Of a stretch of 64,000 nt of DNA, positions 33,955-42,713 are shown in pieces. The position numbers were made by a program, and so were the translations under genes. Below the pieces are notes generated by a model, which did not search any database, had not been told where the DNA came from, and saw only the letters and a list, made by a program, of their open reading frames with translations. The number at the start of each line of letters is the position of its first letter. Position 1 is the first letter of the stretch. The DNA comes from Streptomyces gardneri. GTDB lineage: Bacteria; Actinomycetota; Actinomycetes; Streptomycetales; Streptomycetaceae. The DNA lies in contig NZ_BJMN01000012.1 of assembly GCF_006539185.1 (NCBI RefSeq), positions 1-64,000 of the forward strand, written 5' to 3'.

Positions 33955-34485
33955 ATGACCACCACGGCAGCAGACACGACAGCAGGCACGGCGACGGACA
34001 CCGCAGCGGACAGGCACGCGCACGAGCACGCGCCCCGCCTCGCTTTCGCCGAGCGGGTCCCCGAGTTCTACCGGGCGATGATCCGGCTGGAGACGGCGGC
34101 CGCGAAGGACGTCGACCCGACCCTGTACCACCTGATCAAGATCCGGGCCTCGCAGGTCAACCGCTGCGCGTTCTGCCTCGACATGCACACCAAGGACGCG
34201 CTGGCGGAGGGCGAGACCGTCGAGCGGATCGTGCAGCTCTCCGCCTGGGAGGAGTCCCGGCACTTCTACACCGAGCGGGAGCTCGCGGCCCTCGCCCTGA
34301 CCGAGGCCGTGACCGTCCTCACCGACGGCTTCGTCCCCGACGAGGTGTACGCGACGGCCGCCGCCCACTTCGACGAGACCGAGCTCGCCCGGGTCATCGC
34401 CGCGATCGTCACCATCAACGCCTGGAACCGGATCGGCGTGACGACCCGGATGACCCCCGGCCACTACACCCCGCGCCCCTCGTGA
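33955..34485 (+). CDS. Carboxymuconolactone decarboxylase/AhpD-like protein
   Basis: 176 residues from the ATG at 33955. The core IKIRASQVNRCAFCLDMHTKDALAEG carries the Cys-x2-Cys...His motif of the AhpD-like alkylhydroperoxidase family; RIVQLSAWEESRHFYTERELAALALTEAVTVL follows as usual. The first 25 residues are Thr/Ala/His-rich and dispensable-looking. A role in peroxide or electrophile reduction is likely. It is divergent from and probably controlled by the MocR-type regulator. Confidence 0.88.
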   Translation: MTTTAADTTAGTATDTAADRHAHEHAPRLAFAERVPEFYRAMIRLETAAAKDVDPTLYHLIKIRASQVNRCAFCLDMHTKDALAEGETVERIVQLSAWEESRHFYTERELAALALTEAVTVLTDGFVPDEVYATAAAHFDETELARVIAAIVTINAWNRIGVTTRMTPGHYTPRPS

Positions 34486-34488
34486 GCC

Positions 34489-34529
34489 CGGGTGGTGCCG
34501 CGCCCGTGAGCCGGGCACGGCACCACCCG
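34489..34529. terminator. Strong hairpin between convergent genes
   Basis: An 18-bp stem (34489-34506 with 34512-34529, one mismatch) closes a 5-nt loop. It follows the AhpD-like gene by 3 bp and precedes the stop of the opposing gene at 34550, so it can serve both strands. No T run. Confidence 0.6.
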
Positions 34530-34549
34530 ATCACGGCACCACCCGTCCG

Positions 34550-35563
34550 TCAGTACGCGCCCGGGCGGAAGAACTCCAGCGCCACGCGCAGCACCTCGCG
34601 CTGCTTCGGCCAGTCGCTCTCCGGACCCGCGGCCAGGATGGCGTAGTGGTTGCCGTCCGCCGCCGTGAAGGCCCGGTCGACGACCTTGCGACGGCCGCCC
34701 TCGCGGGAGTACGCGTACACCAGCTCGGCGGCGTCGGCCGGGGCGCCCGGATCGCCGGTGACCCGGTCGAGGCTGATCTCCACGTACCCCGGCTTGTTGG
34801 CCTTGCCGTCGTCCGAGGCGCCGCGCAGGGCCTCGTACGGCGTCATGTCCGGCTCGGTCACGACGAAGACCTGGAGGAGGCTCTTCCCGTCCGGCGCGTT
34901 GTAGAAGACGCCCTGGTCGGACTCGGTGCGGTCCCAGCCCTCGGGGACGCCGACCGTGAAGCCCTTGAGGTCCTTCTGCGCGCGGTAGCCGGGCGGCGGG
35001 ACGCCGTCCGTGGAGGCGGTGGCGGAGCCGGAGGGCGTGGGCCCGCCCGACGGGAGGCCCGTCGCGGAGTTCGTCGGCGAGTCCGTGCCGTACGAGGGCT
35101 CCGCGTCGGTCGGAGCGTCCGTCGGGTACTCCGAGGACGACGTCTCCAGCGACTCCGAGACGGAGACCGCCGGGCCGCCGGCCGCCGCGCCGTTCCCGTC
35201 CTCGCTCCTGCCCCAGAGCAGCCACGTGCCCACGGAACCGGCCGCCAGGACGGCGACGGCCACCCCCGCCGCGACCGCGCCGCGCGCCCGCGGCCGGCCG
35301 CCCGCCGCCCCGGCCGGGACCGCCGCGGTGGCGTACTGCCACTCCCCCGTCTCCGCCACGTACTCCGGGGCGTACTCCGGGGCGTACGAGGGAGGCGGGG
35401 GCGACGCGGGCGCGACGGGAACGGAAGCCGGACCGGCCACGGGACCGGAGGCCGGAGCAGGCGCCGGACCGGTCGCGGGCATCGGCGGCGGGACCGGAGC
35501 CGGGGACGGCGCGCCCCCGACCGTCTCCCAGCTCTGCGTCTCGTCGTTCCAGCGGGCGCTCAT
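34550..35563 (-). CDS. Membrane protein with Pro-rich cytoplasmic N-terminus and extracellular PsbP/lipoprotein-like domain
   Basis: 337 residues. It starts MSARWNDETQSWETVGG, with about 80 Pro/Ala/Gly-rich residues including a PEYAPEY repeat, then one transmembrane helix (GAVAAGVAVAVLAAGSVGTWLLW), a Ser/Thr/Asp-rich stalk and a globular domain from GFTVGVPEGWDRTESDQGVFYNAP to LRVALEFFRPGAY. Such a domain is often found outside the membrane on Streptomyces Ser/Thr kinases. The start lies one base after the stop of the upstream gene; it ends a three-gene operon. Confidence 0.7.
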   Translation of the reverse strand: MSARWNDETQSWETVGGAPSPAPVPPPMPATGPAPAPASGPVAGPASVPVAPASPPPPSYAPEYAPEYVAETGEWQYATAAVPAGAAGGRPRARGAVAAGVAVAVLAAGSVGTWLLWGRSEDGNGAAAGGPAVSVSESLETSSSEYPTDAPTDAEPSYGTDSPTNSATGLPSGGPTPSGSATASTDGVPPPGYRAQKDLKGFTVGVPEGWDRTESDQGVFYNAPDGKSLLQVFVVTEPDMTPYEALRGASDDGKANKPGYVEISLDRVTGDPGAPADAAELVYAYSREGGRRKVVDRAFTAADGNHYAILAAGPESDWPKQREVLRVALEFFRPGAY

Positions 35564-35564
35564 C

Positions 35565-35945
35565 TCACCCTCCGAGCAGGGCGCCGACGGCCTGCCCGAC
35601 GGCCACGCCCGAGGCGAGGATCCCGGTCACCGCGCCCGCGTCCAGGAGCGCCTGGCGCAGCCGGGTCAGGCGGGGCGTACCGGCGCGCCCGAAGCCCTCG
35701 ATCTCGTCCTCGGCGTCCGAGAGTTCGACGTCGAGGGCGGCCGTCTGCTCGGAGGCGACGACGCCGCCGAGGTCGGCCCGGAGCTTGCGGATGGCCTGGA
35801 GGAGCTCCTCCTGCTGCGGGTCGCGGGTCGGCTGCGCGCCGTTCACCGTGCTGGTGACGGTGTTGTTGTCGCCGATGGTGACGTTGCCGCCGGCGTTGGT
35901 GACGTGAATGCCGCCGCGGTCACGGGAGTTGTCGGTGTCAGCCAC
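35565..35945 (-). CDS. Small protein with N-terminal GNVTIGDNNTVTS motif
   Basis: 126 residues from GTG at 35943-35945, which overlaps the stop of the upstream gene by 8 nt (GTGGCTGA). Residues 11-33 read GGIHVTNAGG then GNVTIGDNNTVTST, a short beta-prone Gly/Asn/Thr/Val motif that recurs at the C-terminus of the upstream gene's product. Then comes a helical part (QEELLQAIRKLRADLGGVVASEQTAALDVELSDAEDEIEGFGR...RLRQALLDAGAV) and a hydrophobic Gly-rich C-terminus (TGILASGVAVGQAVGALLGG). The family is unknown; the motif sharing suggests homotypic contact with its neighbour. Confidence 0.7.
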   Translation of the reverse strand: MADTDNSRDRGGIHVTNAGGNVTIGDNNTVTSTVNGAQPTRDPQQEELLQAIRKLRADLGGVVASEQTAALDVELSDAEDEIEGFGRAGTPRLTRLRQALLDAGAVTGILASGVAVGQAVGALLGG

Positions 35946-37719
35946 GGTCGCCTCCGGTCGTGGAAGTGGTGAAGGTCTTGCTGGTCACGGTGTTGTGGTT
36001 GCCGAGGGTGACGTTGCCCTTGGTGTTCTCGATGAACGTGCCGCCCTCGGCGACGTGGATGATCTTCTGCTCGAACTCGGCGGTCTCGTAACCGGCTTCG
36101 CGGAGCGCGACGGTCACCCCGTTCGCGACGCGGTCCTGGATGCTCTTCAGGTAGCGGCTGAGGTCCATCTCCTGGAAGAGGGAGGCGTCGTCGTCGGAGC
36201 CGAGCTCGCGGACCGAGACCGCGGGCCCTTCGGGCAGCGCGTTCGCGTGGCCGGCCGTGAGCAGCCGCCAGCCGTGGCCGAGCGCCCGCCAGAGCGTGGC
36301 GACGGCCTGTCCGGCGGAGCGCGGGGTCTGGCCGAGCGCCCAGACGGCCTTCCCGAAGTAGTGGTTGTGCCGGTAGCGGTGGGCGATCCGGTCGGCGTAC
36401 CGGTAGAGCGGCTTGACCGGCCGCAGGACGTGCGGGGCGACCTCCAGCATCAGCATGCCGCCCTGCGTGTGGACGCGGACGAAGACGGTGGCGACGATCT
36501 CCTCGCCCCAGCCGCCGACCCGGATGCGGAGGAAGTGACGGCGGGTCTCGCCGCCCTCCTCGATGGCGCCCGAGCGGTGCAGCTCGAAGCCCTCGGGGGT
36601 GTACGGGGCGGCGGTGCGGGCCGGCAGCCCGTCGACGGGCAGGAAGACGACCTCGTCGATCTCCAGCTCGCGCAGCCGGTCCCGCACGGCGGCCTGGATC
36701 TGCGGCGAACCGTGCGGGGAGGGCACGCGCAGCGCCTCCACGAGCGGGACGACGTGCCGCATGATCGCGCTGTTGTCGAGGGGCTCGGGCGCCTTGGCGT
36801 CGAGGTTCTTGCGGGGGCGCAGCTCGATGGAGAGCGACCAGGGTTCGTACGGGGCTCCGGCGCCGCAGAACGGGTCGTCGGAGCCGTACATGACGAGGCG
36901 CGCGTGCTGCTCGATGCGGATCCGGTCGCGCAGGCGGCGGGAGCGGCCGCCCTCGGCCTGCTCGGCGGGGTCGGAGCGGAGGTCGGCGAAGCGGTCCCTG
37001 GAGAGCTCCTGGGTGAGCGCGCGGGCGAACTGGCCGCGCTGGGTCGCCACCGCCCAGGCCACGAGCAGCGGCACGGCGACGGTGATCCACACCTCCAGCG
37101 GGCCGATGCCGAAGATGCCCTCGGCGGCGATGCCGAGCGCGGGCCCGGCGAACTCGCCCGCCTCGGAGACCTCGCCGAGGAACTCGTAGCCGGACTCGTC
37201 GTCGCCGAAGCCGAGCAGGAGCAGGAGCAGCGCCGACTGGGCGAGGAAGATCCGCCCGTACCAGCGCAGGAGGAAGGCGGGGACGGTGCGCCAGAGAGGC
37301 GCGGCGGCGGACCGGCCACGGACCCAGCGGGCGAGGCCGAGCACGAGGAACGGCACGACCAGGAGGACGATCACGCCCTTGGTGAGCGGGAAGGCGATGA
37401 TCCAGAGGGCGAGGATGCCGGCGGCCCAGGCGAGTTCGACGCGGCGGGCGCGCAGCGCGTGCGCGAGGACGCGGCTCGCGTCGAAGCCGAGGGAGGGTGC
37501 GGCGAAGCGCTCCTCGTGGACGTACAACTGGTCGATGACGGCGTCCCGGAAGCCGTCGTCGAGGTAGGTGCCGGCACAGAGCAGGCGGGTCGACTCGCTC
37601 GCGGAAGGTAAGCGGCGCGGATCGACGGCGGGCGGTGTACCGGGGGGCGTGCCGGGTGGTGTTCCCGGCGGCGTACTCGGCGGCTGCCCTGGCTGCTGCG
37701 GCACGAACGACTGCGTCAA
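35938..37719 (-). CDS. Four-helix membrane protein ending in a GNVTLGNHNTVTS motif
   Basis: 593 residues. The N-terminus holds three PPGT repeats; hydrophobic helices lie near residues 93-113, 114-132, 150-175 and 200-228 (ELAWAAGILALWIIAF, VIVLLVVPFLVLGLA, IFLAQSALLLLLLGFG, VWITVAVPLLVAWAVA). A large cytoplasmic part of about 360 residues (EQHARLVMYGSDDPFCGAG, SIELRPRKNLDAK, EVVFLPVDGLPAR) ends with TFIENTK and residues 568-581, GNVTLGNHNTVTSK (DNA 35977-36018). I do not know the family. It heads a three-gene operon and its C-terminal motif matches the N-terminal motif of the next product. Confidence 0.72.
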   Translation of the reverse strand: MTQSFVPQQPGQPPSTPPGTPPGTPPGTPPAVDPRRLPSASESTRLLCAGTYLDDGFRDAVIDQLYVHEERFAAPSLGFDASRVLAHALRARRVELAWAAGILALWIIAFPLTKGVIVLLVVPFLVLGLARWVRGRSAAAPLWRTVPAFLLRWYGRIFLAQSALLLLLLGFGDDESGYEFLGEVSEAGEFAGPALGIAAEGIFGIGPLEVWITVAVPLLVAWAVATQRGQFARALTQELSRDRFADLRSDPAEQAEGGRSRRLRDRIRIEQHARLVMYGSDDPFCGAGAPYEPWSLSIELRPRKNLDAKAPEPLDNSAIMRHVVPLVEALRVPSPHGSPQIQAAVRDRLRELEIDEVVFLPVDGLPARTAAPYTPEGFELHRSGAIEEGGETRRHFLRIRVGGWGEEIVATVFVRVHTQGGMLMLEVAPHVLRPVKPLYRYADRIAHRYRHNHYFGKAVWALGQTPRSAGQAVATLWRALGHGWRLLTAGHANALPEGPAVSVRELGSDDDASLFQEMDLSRYLKSIQDRVANGVTVALREAGYETAEFEQKIIHVAEGGTFIENTKGNVTLGNHNTVTSKTFTTSTTGGDRG

Positions 37720-37837
37720 AACTCCCCCGATGTGCGTGACTGTCCCTGTTTTCCGCTCACTTGGCGCGGAACCGGTGGGACAGCATAGGGGAGGCGGGGG
37801 CGGCCTGTCGGTGCGGCGGAGCGCGGGGAATGACGGA

Positions 37838-37875
37838 GCCCCCGGGCCGTACGGTCGGTCGTACGGCTCGGGGGC
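37838..37875. terminator. Hairpin downstream of mdh
   Basis: A 16-bp stem (37838-37853 with 37860-37875, one mismatch) with a 6-nt loop lies 68 bp beyond the mdh stop and upstream of the 593-residue gene. It probably ends mdh transcription. Short GCCGTCAGG-type repeats follow at 37884-37918. Confidence 0.6.
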
Positions 37876-37942
37876 GCCGGGTATGCGGGGTGCCGTCAGG
37901 CCGTCAGGCGGTCAGGCCTTTGGGCGACGGGCGTCGGGCGGC

Positions 37943-38932
<990 letters not shown>

Positions 38933-38994
38933 GGCGATCTCCGTAAGACAGCTGGCGGTGGGGGTCCCTGCCCCGGGTTCCGGACATCTCCTCT

Positions 38995-39032
38995 GATCGA
39001 CGATCGACGATCGATCGGTCTGATCGATCGGT
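38995..39032. repeat. GATCG-rich repeat in the mdh leader region
   Basis: Overlapping copies of GATCGA and CGATCG (38995-39017 and 39022-39030) form a self-complementary block about 65-100 bp upstream of the mdh start. It may be an operator or a structured part of the leader. It is unusual in composition for this GC-rich chromosome. Confidence 0.45.
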
Positions 39033-39203
39033 GTCTCGACGTGAAGAGATTTCCAGCGGTCAGGCTATCGGACCCGGGGGCCCACGAACCCCCACCCCCT
39101 TGTGGTCCGGCTCACTGCCACCCGTCCGATGCCTCGTCCGCGCCCCTTGGAGGTACGTCAGTTCGCGGTGCGGGTCCCGCCCGGTCCGCGATGCGCGGCT
39201 CGC

Positions 39204-40181
39204 TCAGTTCGCGGTGCAGGTCTCGCTGCCGTCGGCGAGCGTGGCGCAGGCCGTCGCGTCCGGACCGGCCGTGACCGCGAGCATCGGGGTGTACGCGTCG
39301 GTGTCGGCGCCTTCGGGGACGGACGCGCGCCGGGTGGCCCCCGCGACCTTCACCGTGACGATGTCCCCCGGCGCGGCTCCGGTGATCCGGGCCCAGGCCG
39401 CCGCGCAGGTCTCGCTGTGCCGGACCTCGACCAGGGCGGTGCCGACGTGGGTGCGGGCGACGGTGGTCGCGAGAGGTCCGCCGCAGCCCATGGCCTCCGG
39501 GTCGCGGCCGGTGCAGCCGGGGCCCGCGCACTTCACCCCGGCGGGGAGGCCGGTGCTCGGCGCGGCGGTCGGGGTGGTCGGCGAGGGCGGGGTCGCGGCC
39601 CGGTCGTCCGTGCCGTCGCCCGTACCGCCCAGGTCGACGAGGAGGAGGGCGGCGGTGACGACGAGCAGCGCGCCGAGGGTCGCGGTGACGTAGAGGAGGA
39701 GGGTCCGCCGGGGCCGGGGCGGGGACGGCGGCGGGGACGGGGACGGGGACGGCGGCGGGGAGTCGACGGTCGCGGTGGGGGCCGGTTCGAGGCGCCGGAT
39801 CTGCATGGTCCGGTCGTCACGGGGCCCGTCGGAACGGTCGGAGCCGCCGGAGCCGTCGGAGCCGTCGGAGCCGTCGGAGCCGTCGCGATCGAGCGCCTCC
39901 TCGCGGCGATCGCTCCGCGCCCACGCCCGTTCGGCGCGCTCCCACTCCGCCGCGAGGTCCCCGGGATCGGCTCCCGTCACCTCGGCGAGCGCCACGACGG
40001 CGTTCCTGGGGACGGGGCGACTCCCGCCCAGATAGGCGTCCCACGCGCTCCGGTCGTGTCCGGTGCGCTCGGCCACGGCGCTGACGCCGAGGCCGCTGCG
40101 GTCGACCAGCCGGCGGAGCCGCTCGGCGAACGCACGGACGTCCGGGTCGAGTTCGTCCGACAGCGCCTTCCAGCCAGGCAT
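39204..40181 (-). CDS. XRE-type HTH membrane protein with DUF2690 domain
   Basis: 325 residues from the ATG at 40179-40181 (MPGWKALSDELDPDV). Residues 15-70 are a Cro/C1-type helix-turn-helix (AFAERLRRLVDRSGLGVSAVAERTGHDRSAWDAYLGGSRPVPRNAVVALAEV). A (Gly-Ser-Asp) repeat follows, then a Ser/Pro stretch, a transmembrane helix (LLLYVTATLGALLVVTAALLLV) and an outside domain with paired Cys (VKCAGPGCTGRDPEAMGCGG... ETCAAAWARITGAAPGDIVTVKV), the DUF2690 signature. A membrane-bound DNA-binding regulator that senses an external signal is plausible. Confidence 0.82.
   Translation of the reverse strand: MPGWKALSDELDPDVRAFAERLRRLVDRSGLGVSAVAERTGHDRSAWDAYLGGSRPVPRNAVVALAEVTGADPGDLAAEWERAERAWARSDRREEALDRDGSDGSDGSDGSGGSDRSDGPRDDRTMQIRRLEPAPTATVDSPPPSPSPSPPPSPPRPRRTLLLYVTATLGALLVVTAALLLVDLGGTGDGTDDRAATPPSPTTPTAAPSTGLPAGVKCAGPGCTGRDPEAMGCGGPLATTVARTHVGTALVEVRHSETCAAAWARITGAAPGDIVTVKVAGATRRASVPEGADTDAYTPMLAVTAGPDATACATLADGSETCTAN
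39840..39884. repeat. Nine-base tandem repeat in the XRE/DUF2690 gene
   Basis: Four perfect copies of GGAGCCGTC (39849-39884) and a variant copy (39840-39848) encode Asp-Gly-Ser repeats in the linker between the HTH and the membrane helix. Copy number may vary between strains. Confidence 0.8.
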
Positions 40182-40349
40182 GTACGCCCCCCTTGTCCGC
40201 GACCTCCCCTGCGTCCTCGAAGGATGGCAGCTCCGAGGGCGATCCGCGCCCCGGATGCGGAGGCGAGGTGGCGGAATGGTCACTTCCGTGACACAGGGAG
40301 CGGCTGGAACTTGAACCACATTGGCGCGTACATGACCCTTGATCACAGC

Positions 40350-40385
40350 GGCGCCCGCCCTCCCACGGGGGAGAGGGCGGGCGCC
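40350..40385. terminator. Terminator of the folD operon
   Basis: A perfect 13-bp GC stem (40350-40362 with 40373-40385) with a 10-nt loop starts 35 bp after the DUF3017 stop. There is no T tract. Confidence 0.7.
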
Positions 40386-40419
40386 GTACGCGATCGTCGT
40401 CCTCGTCGCGTCACCGCTT

Positions 40420-40929
40420 CTAGGTCACGGTGAGATGGAGGACGTCCTCCAGGAACGGGATCCGCAGCCAGGGACGCGGCTGCACCATGAGCGCGAGCAG
40501 CACGATCAGGCTGCCCATGACCCCGTACGTGATCATGTCCGTGAAGCGGGACCGGACGGCGAGCATGCCCACGGAGGGCACCACCCGACGCATCACGGCA
40601 CCGATGAGCAGGGCCACTCCGACCAGCATCGCGCCCACCCGGAAGGACTGCGGGAACGGCTCCACGCCGACCACGACGAGGCCGATGCCGGCGAGGACGA
40701 GAACGCTGAGCAGCGGCCACTGGCGGGCGGGCGCCGAGGCGTCGCCGGGCGCCGCCCGGCCGCCGCCCTCGGGCGGCGCGGTGTCGGTGGTGAGGCCGAA
40801 CCGCCGCCGACGGGCCCTCTTGGCGGCCTCGACCGCGGCCGTCTCGCCGCCCGCGGCCGCCTCGACCGCGGTGGCCTCCCGCTCGACGGCCTTGTCGTCG
40901 GAGGCCCCGGCCGCACCCTCGGCGGTCAT
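40420..40929 (-). CDS. DUF3017 membrane protein
   Basis: 169 residues from the ATG at 40927-40929, two bases after the folD stop. About 75 residues of charged and Ala-rich sequence come first (EREATAVEAAAGGETAAVEAAKRARRRRFGL), then three helices: WPLLSVLVLAGIGLVVVGV, RVGAMLVGVALLIGAVMRRVVP and DMITYGVMGSLIVLLALMV. The second and third helices with the linking AVRSRFTD are characteristic of DUF3017, a short actinobacterial family encoded after folD. Its role is unknown. Confidence 0.85.
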   Translation of the reverse strand: MTAEGAAGASDDKAVEREATAVEAAAGGETAAVEAAKRARRRRFGLTTDTAPPEGGGRAAPGDASAPARQWPLLSVLVLAGIGLVVVGVEPFPQSFRVGAMLVGVALLIGAVMRRVVPSVGMLAVRSRFTDMITYGVMGSLIVLLALMVQPRPWLRIPFLEDVLHLTVT

Positions 40930-40931
40930 GC

Positions 40932-41792
40932 TCAGAGCGCCGCGGCCGCGCGCTCGGCGGCCTCGACGACGTTCACGAGGAGCTGCGCGCGGGTCATCGG
41001 GCCGACACCGCCCGGGTTCGGGGAGATCCAGCCGGCCACCTCGGCGACACCGGGGTCGACGTCGCCGAGGATCTTGCCCTCGCCGTTGCGCGAGACGCCG
41101 ACGTCGAGGACGGCCGCGCCCGGCTTCACGTCCTCCGGCTTGATCAGGTGCGGCACACCGGCCGCCGCCACGATGATGTCGGCGTTGCGCAGGTGCGCCG
41201 ACAGGTCGCGGGTGCCGGTGTGGCACTGGGTCACGGTCGCGTTCTCGGAACGGCGGGTGAGGATGAGCGGCATCGGACGGCCGATGGTGACACCGCGGCC
41301 GACGACCACGACCTCCGCGCCGTTGATCTCCACGCCGTGCGCGCGGAGCAGCGTGATGACGCCGTTCGGCGTGCAGGGCAGCGGGGCGGGCTCGTTGAGC
41401 ACGAGACGGCCGAGGTTGGTCGGGTGCAGGCCGTCCGCGTCCTTGGCCGGGTCCATCAGCTCCAGGATGCGGTTCTCGTCGATGCCCTTCGGCAGCGGGA
41501 GCTGGACGATGTAACCGGTGCAGGTCGGGTCCTCGTTGAGCTCCCGTACGACCGCCTCGATCTCCTCCTGCGTGGCGGTGGCCGGAAGGTGACGCTGGAT
41601 GGAGGCGATGCCGACCTGGGCGCAGTCGCGGTGCTTGCCCGCCACGTACTTCTGGCTGGCCGGGTCGTCGCCGACGAGGACGGTGCCCAGGCCGGGCGTG
41701 ACGCCCTGGTCCTTGAGGGCCGCCACACGGGCGGTCAGTTCGGTCTTGATCGCGGCTGCGGTGGCCTTGCCATCGAGAATCTGGGCGCTCAT
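40932..41792 (-). CDS. folD: Methylenetetrahydrofolate dehydrogenase / methenyltetrahydrofolate cyclohydrolase
   Basis: 286 residues. The catalytic Tyr49-x3-Lys53 pair is in [12 protein letters not shown]; the folate-site QLPLPKGID and the [11 protein letters not shown] motif follow, and the NADP-binding loop is [13 protein letters not shown]. The protein converts methylene-THF to formyl-THF, the one-carbon donor for purH and purN products encoded later in this window. It is followed at once by the DUF3017 gene, so the two are one transcript. Confidence 0.96.
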   Translation of the reverse strand: MSAQILDGKATAAAIKTELTARVAALKDQGVTPGLGTVLVGDDPASQKYVAGKHRDCAQVGIASIQRHLPATATQEEIEAVVRELNEDPTCTGYIVQLPLPKGIDENRILELMDPAKDADGLHPTNLGRLVLNEPAPLPCTPNGVITLLRAHGVEINGAEVVVVGRGVTIGRPMPLILTRRSENATVTQCHTGTRDLSAHLRNADIIVAAAGVPHLIKPEDVKPGAAVLDVGVSRNGEGKILGDVDPGVAEVAGWISPNPGGVGPMTRAQLLVNVVEAAERAAAAL

Positions 41793-42041
41793 GCGGACAT
41801 CCTCCCGGATGACCCCCGCCTTGTTCCAATTCGCTCACGCCGGAAGGCTCGTCATACGGAACGACAGATTGCACTTGCACAACTCCGCCACGTATCGACT
41901 GGACAAAAAGTCGACGCTACGACGACGATGACGGCGAAGTACCGCGGAAAGTGCCGGGGGGAAATCCGCTCAAATGCCGTGAAAGTCCTCCGCGCGGGCC
42001 GCGTCGTCCCCGCACAGAAAACTTCACGGAGGAACCCCCCG

Positions 42042-42647
42042 ATGAGCTTCGGCGACTCGAACAACCCCTACGGCCAGCCCCAGGGCCAGCCGCAGCAGCC
42101 CGGCTACGGCTACCCGCAGCAGGCCCCGCAGGGCGTGCCGCCGCAGCAGGGCTACGGCTACCCGGCGGCCCCGCCGGTCTCCCCGTACGGCGGCGGCGGT
42201 TACCCGGGCGCGGTGACGGAGATGCCGGGTTCGGTCAAGGCCGCCCGCGTCATGCTCTTCGTCATCGGCGGCCTGCAGATGATCGGCGTGGTCCTCTTCG
42301 CGCTCACCGCGATGACCATCTCCGCCGCGAAGAGCGACCCCGCGGTGAAGGACGACGTCCAGTTCCAGCAGCTCGCCGACATGTCGACGGGCGCGATCTG
42401 GGGCATCACCGCCGTCGTCCTGGCCTGGGGCGTCCTCGCGATCGTCCTCGGTGCCAAGTTCGGCAGCGGCGGCAACGGCATCCGCATCACGGCGCTGGTC
42501 TTCGGCATCATCACCGCGATCCTCGGCATCTACCCGTTCATCATCGTCGGTCTCGCGCACACCGTGCTGGCCATCCTGGTCGCGGTCTTCGTCGGCAAGG
42601 CGGACGGCGCGGCCTGGTTCAACCGCAACAAGCAGGCGCAGTACTGA
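42042..42647 (+). CDS. Membrane protein with Gln/Pro/Gly/Tyr-rich N-terminus
   Basis: 201 residues from ATG 42042, with GGAGG at 42029. Residues 1-60 consist of repeats such as QPQGQPQQPGYGYPQQAPQ and GYGYPAAPP, a low-complexity type able to form condensates. Four hydrophobic segments follow (VMLFVIGGLQMIGVVLFALTAM, IWGITAVVLAWGVLAIVLGA, IRITALVFGIITAILGIYPFIIVGLAHTVLAILVAVFVG). No named family. Similar proteins are common in Streptomyces. Confidence 0.72.
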   Translation: MSFGDSNNPYGQPQGQPQQPGYGYPQQAPQGVPPQQGYGYPAAPPVSPYGGGGYPGAVTEMPGSVKAARVMLFVIGGLQMIGVVLFALTAMTISAAKSDPAVKDDVQFQQLADMSTGAIWGITAVVLAWGVLAIVLGAKFGSGGNGIRITALVFGIITAILGIYPFIIVGLAHTVLAILVAVFVGKADGAAWFNRNKQAQY

Positions 42648-42659
42648 TTCACCTCGTAA

Positions 42660-42701
42660 GCCGGAGGGGCCGGGTTCCGTACGGAACCCGGCCCCTCCGG
42701 C
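42660..42701. terminator. Perfect 42-nt palindrome, bidirectional terminator
   Basis: The 42 bases are identical to their own reverse complement (GCCGGAGGGG at the left end, centre CCGTACGG). The element lies exactly between two convergent genes that end at 42647 and 42714, so it can terminate both. There is no T run on either side. Confidence 0.85.
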
Positions 42702-42713
42702 GTTCCCGGCGGG

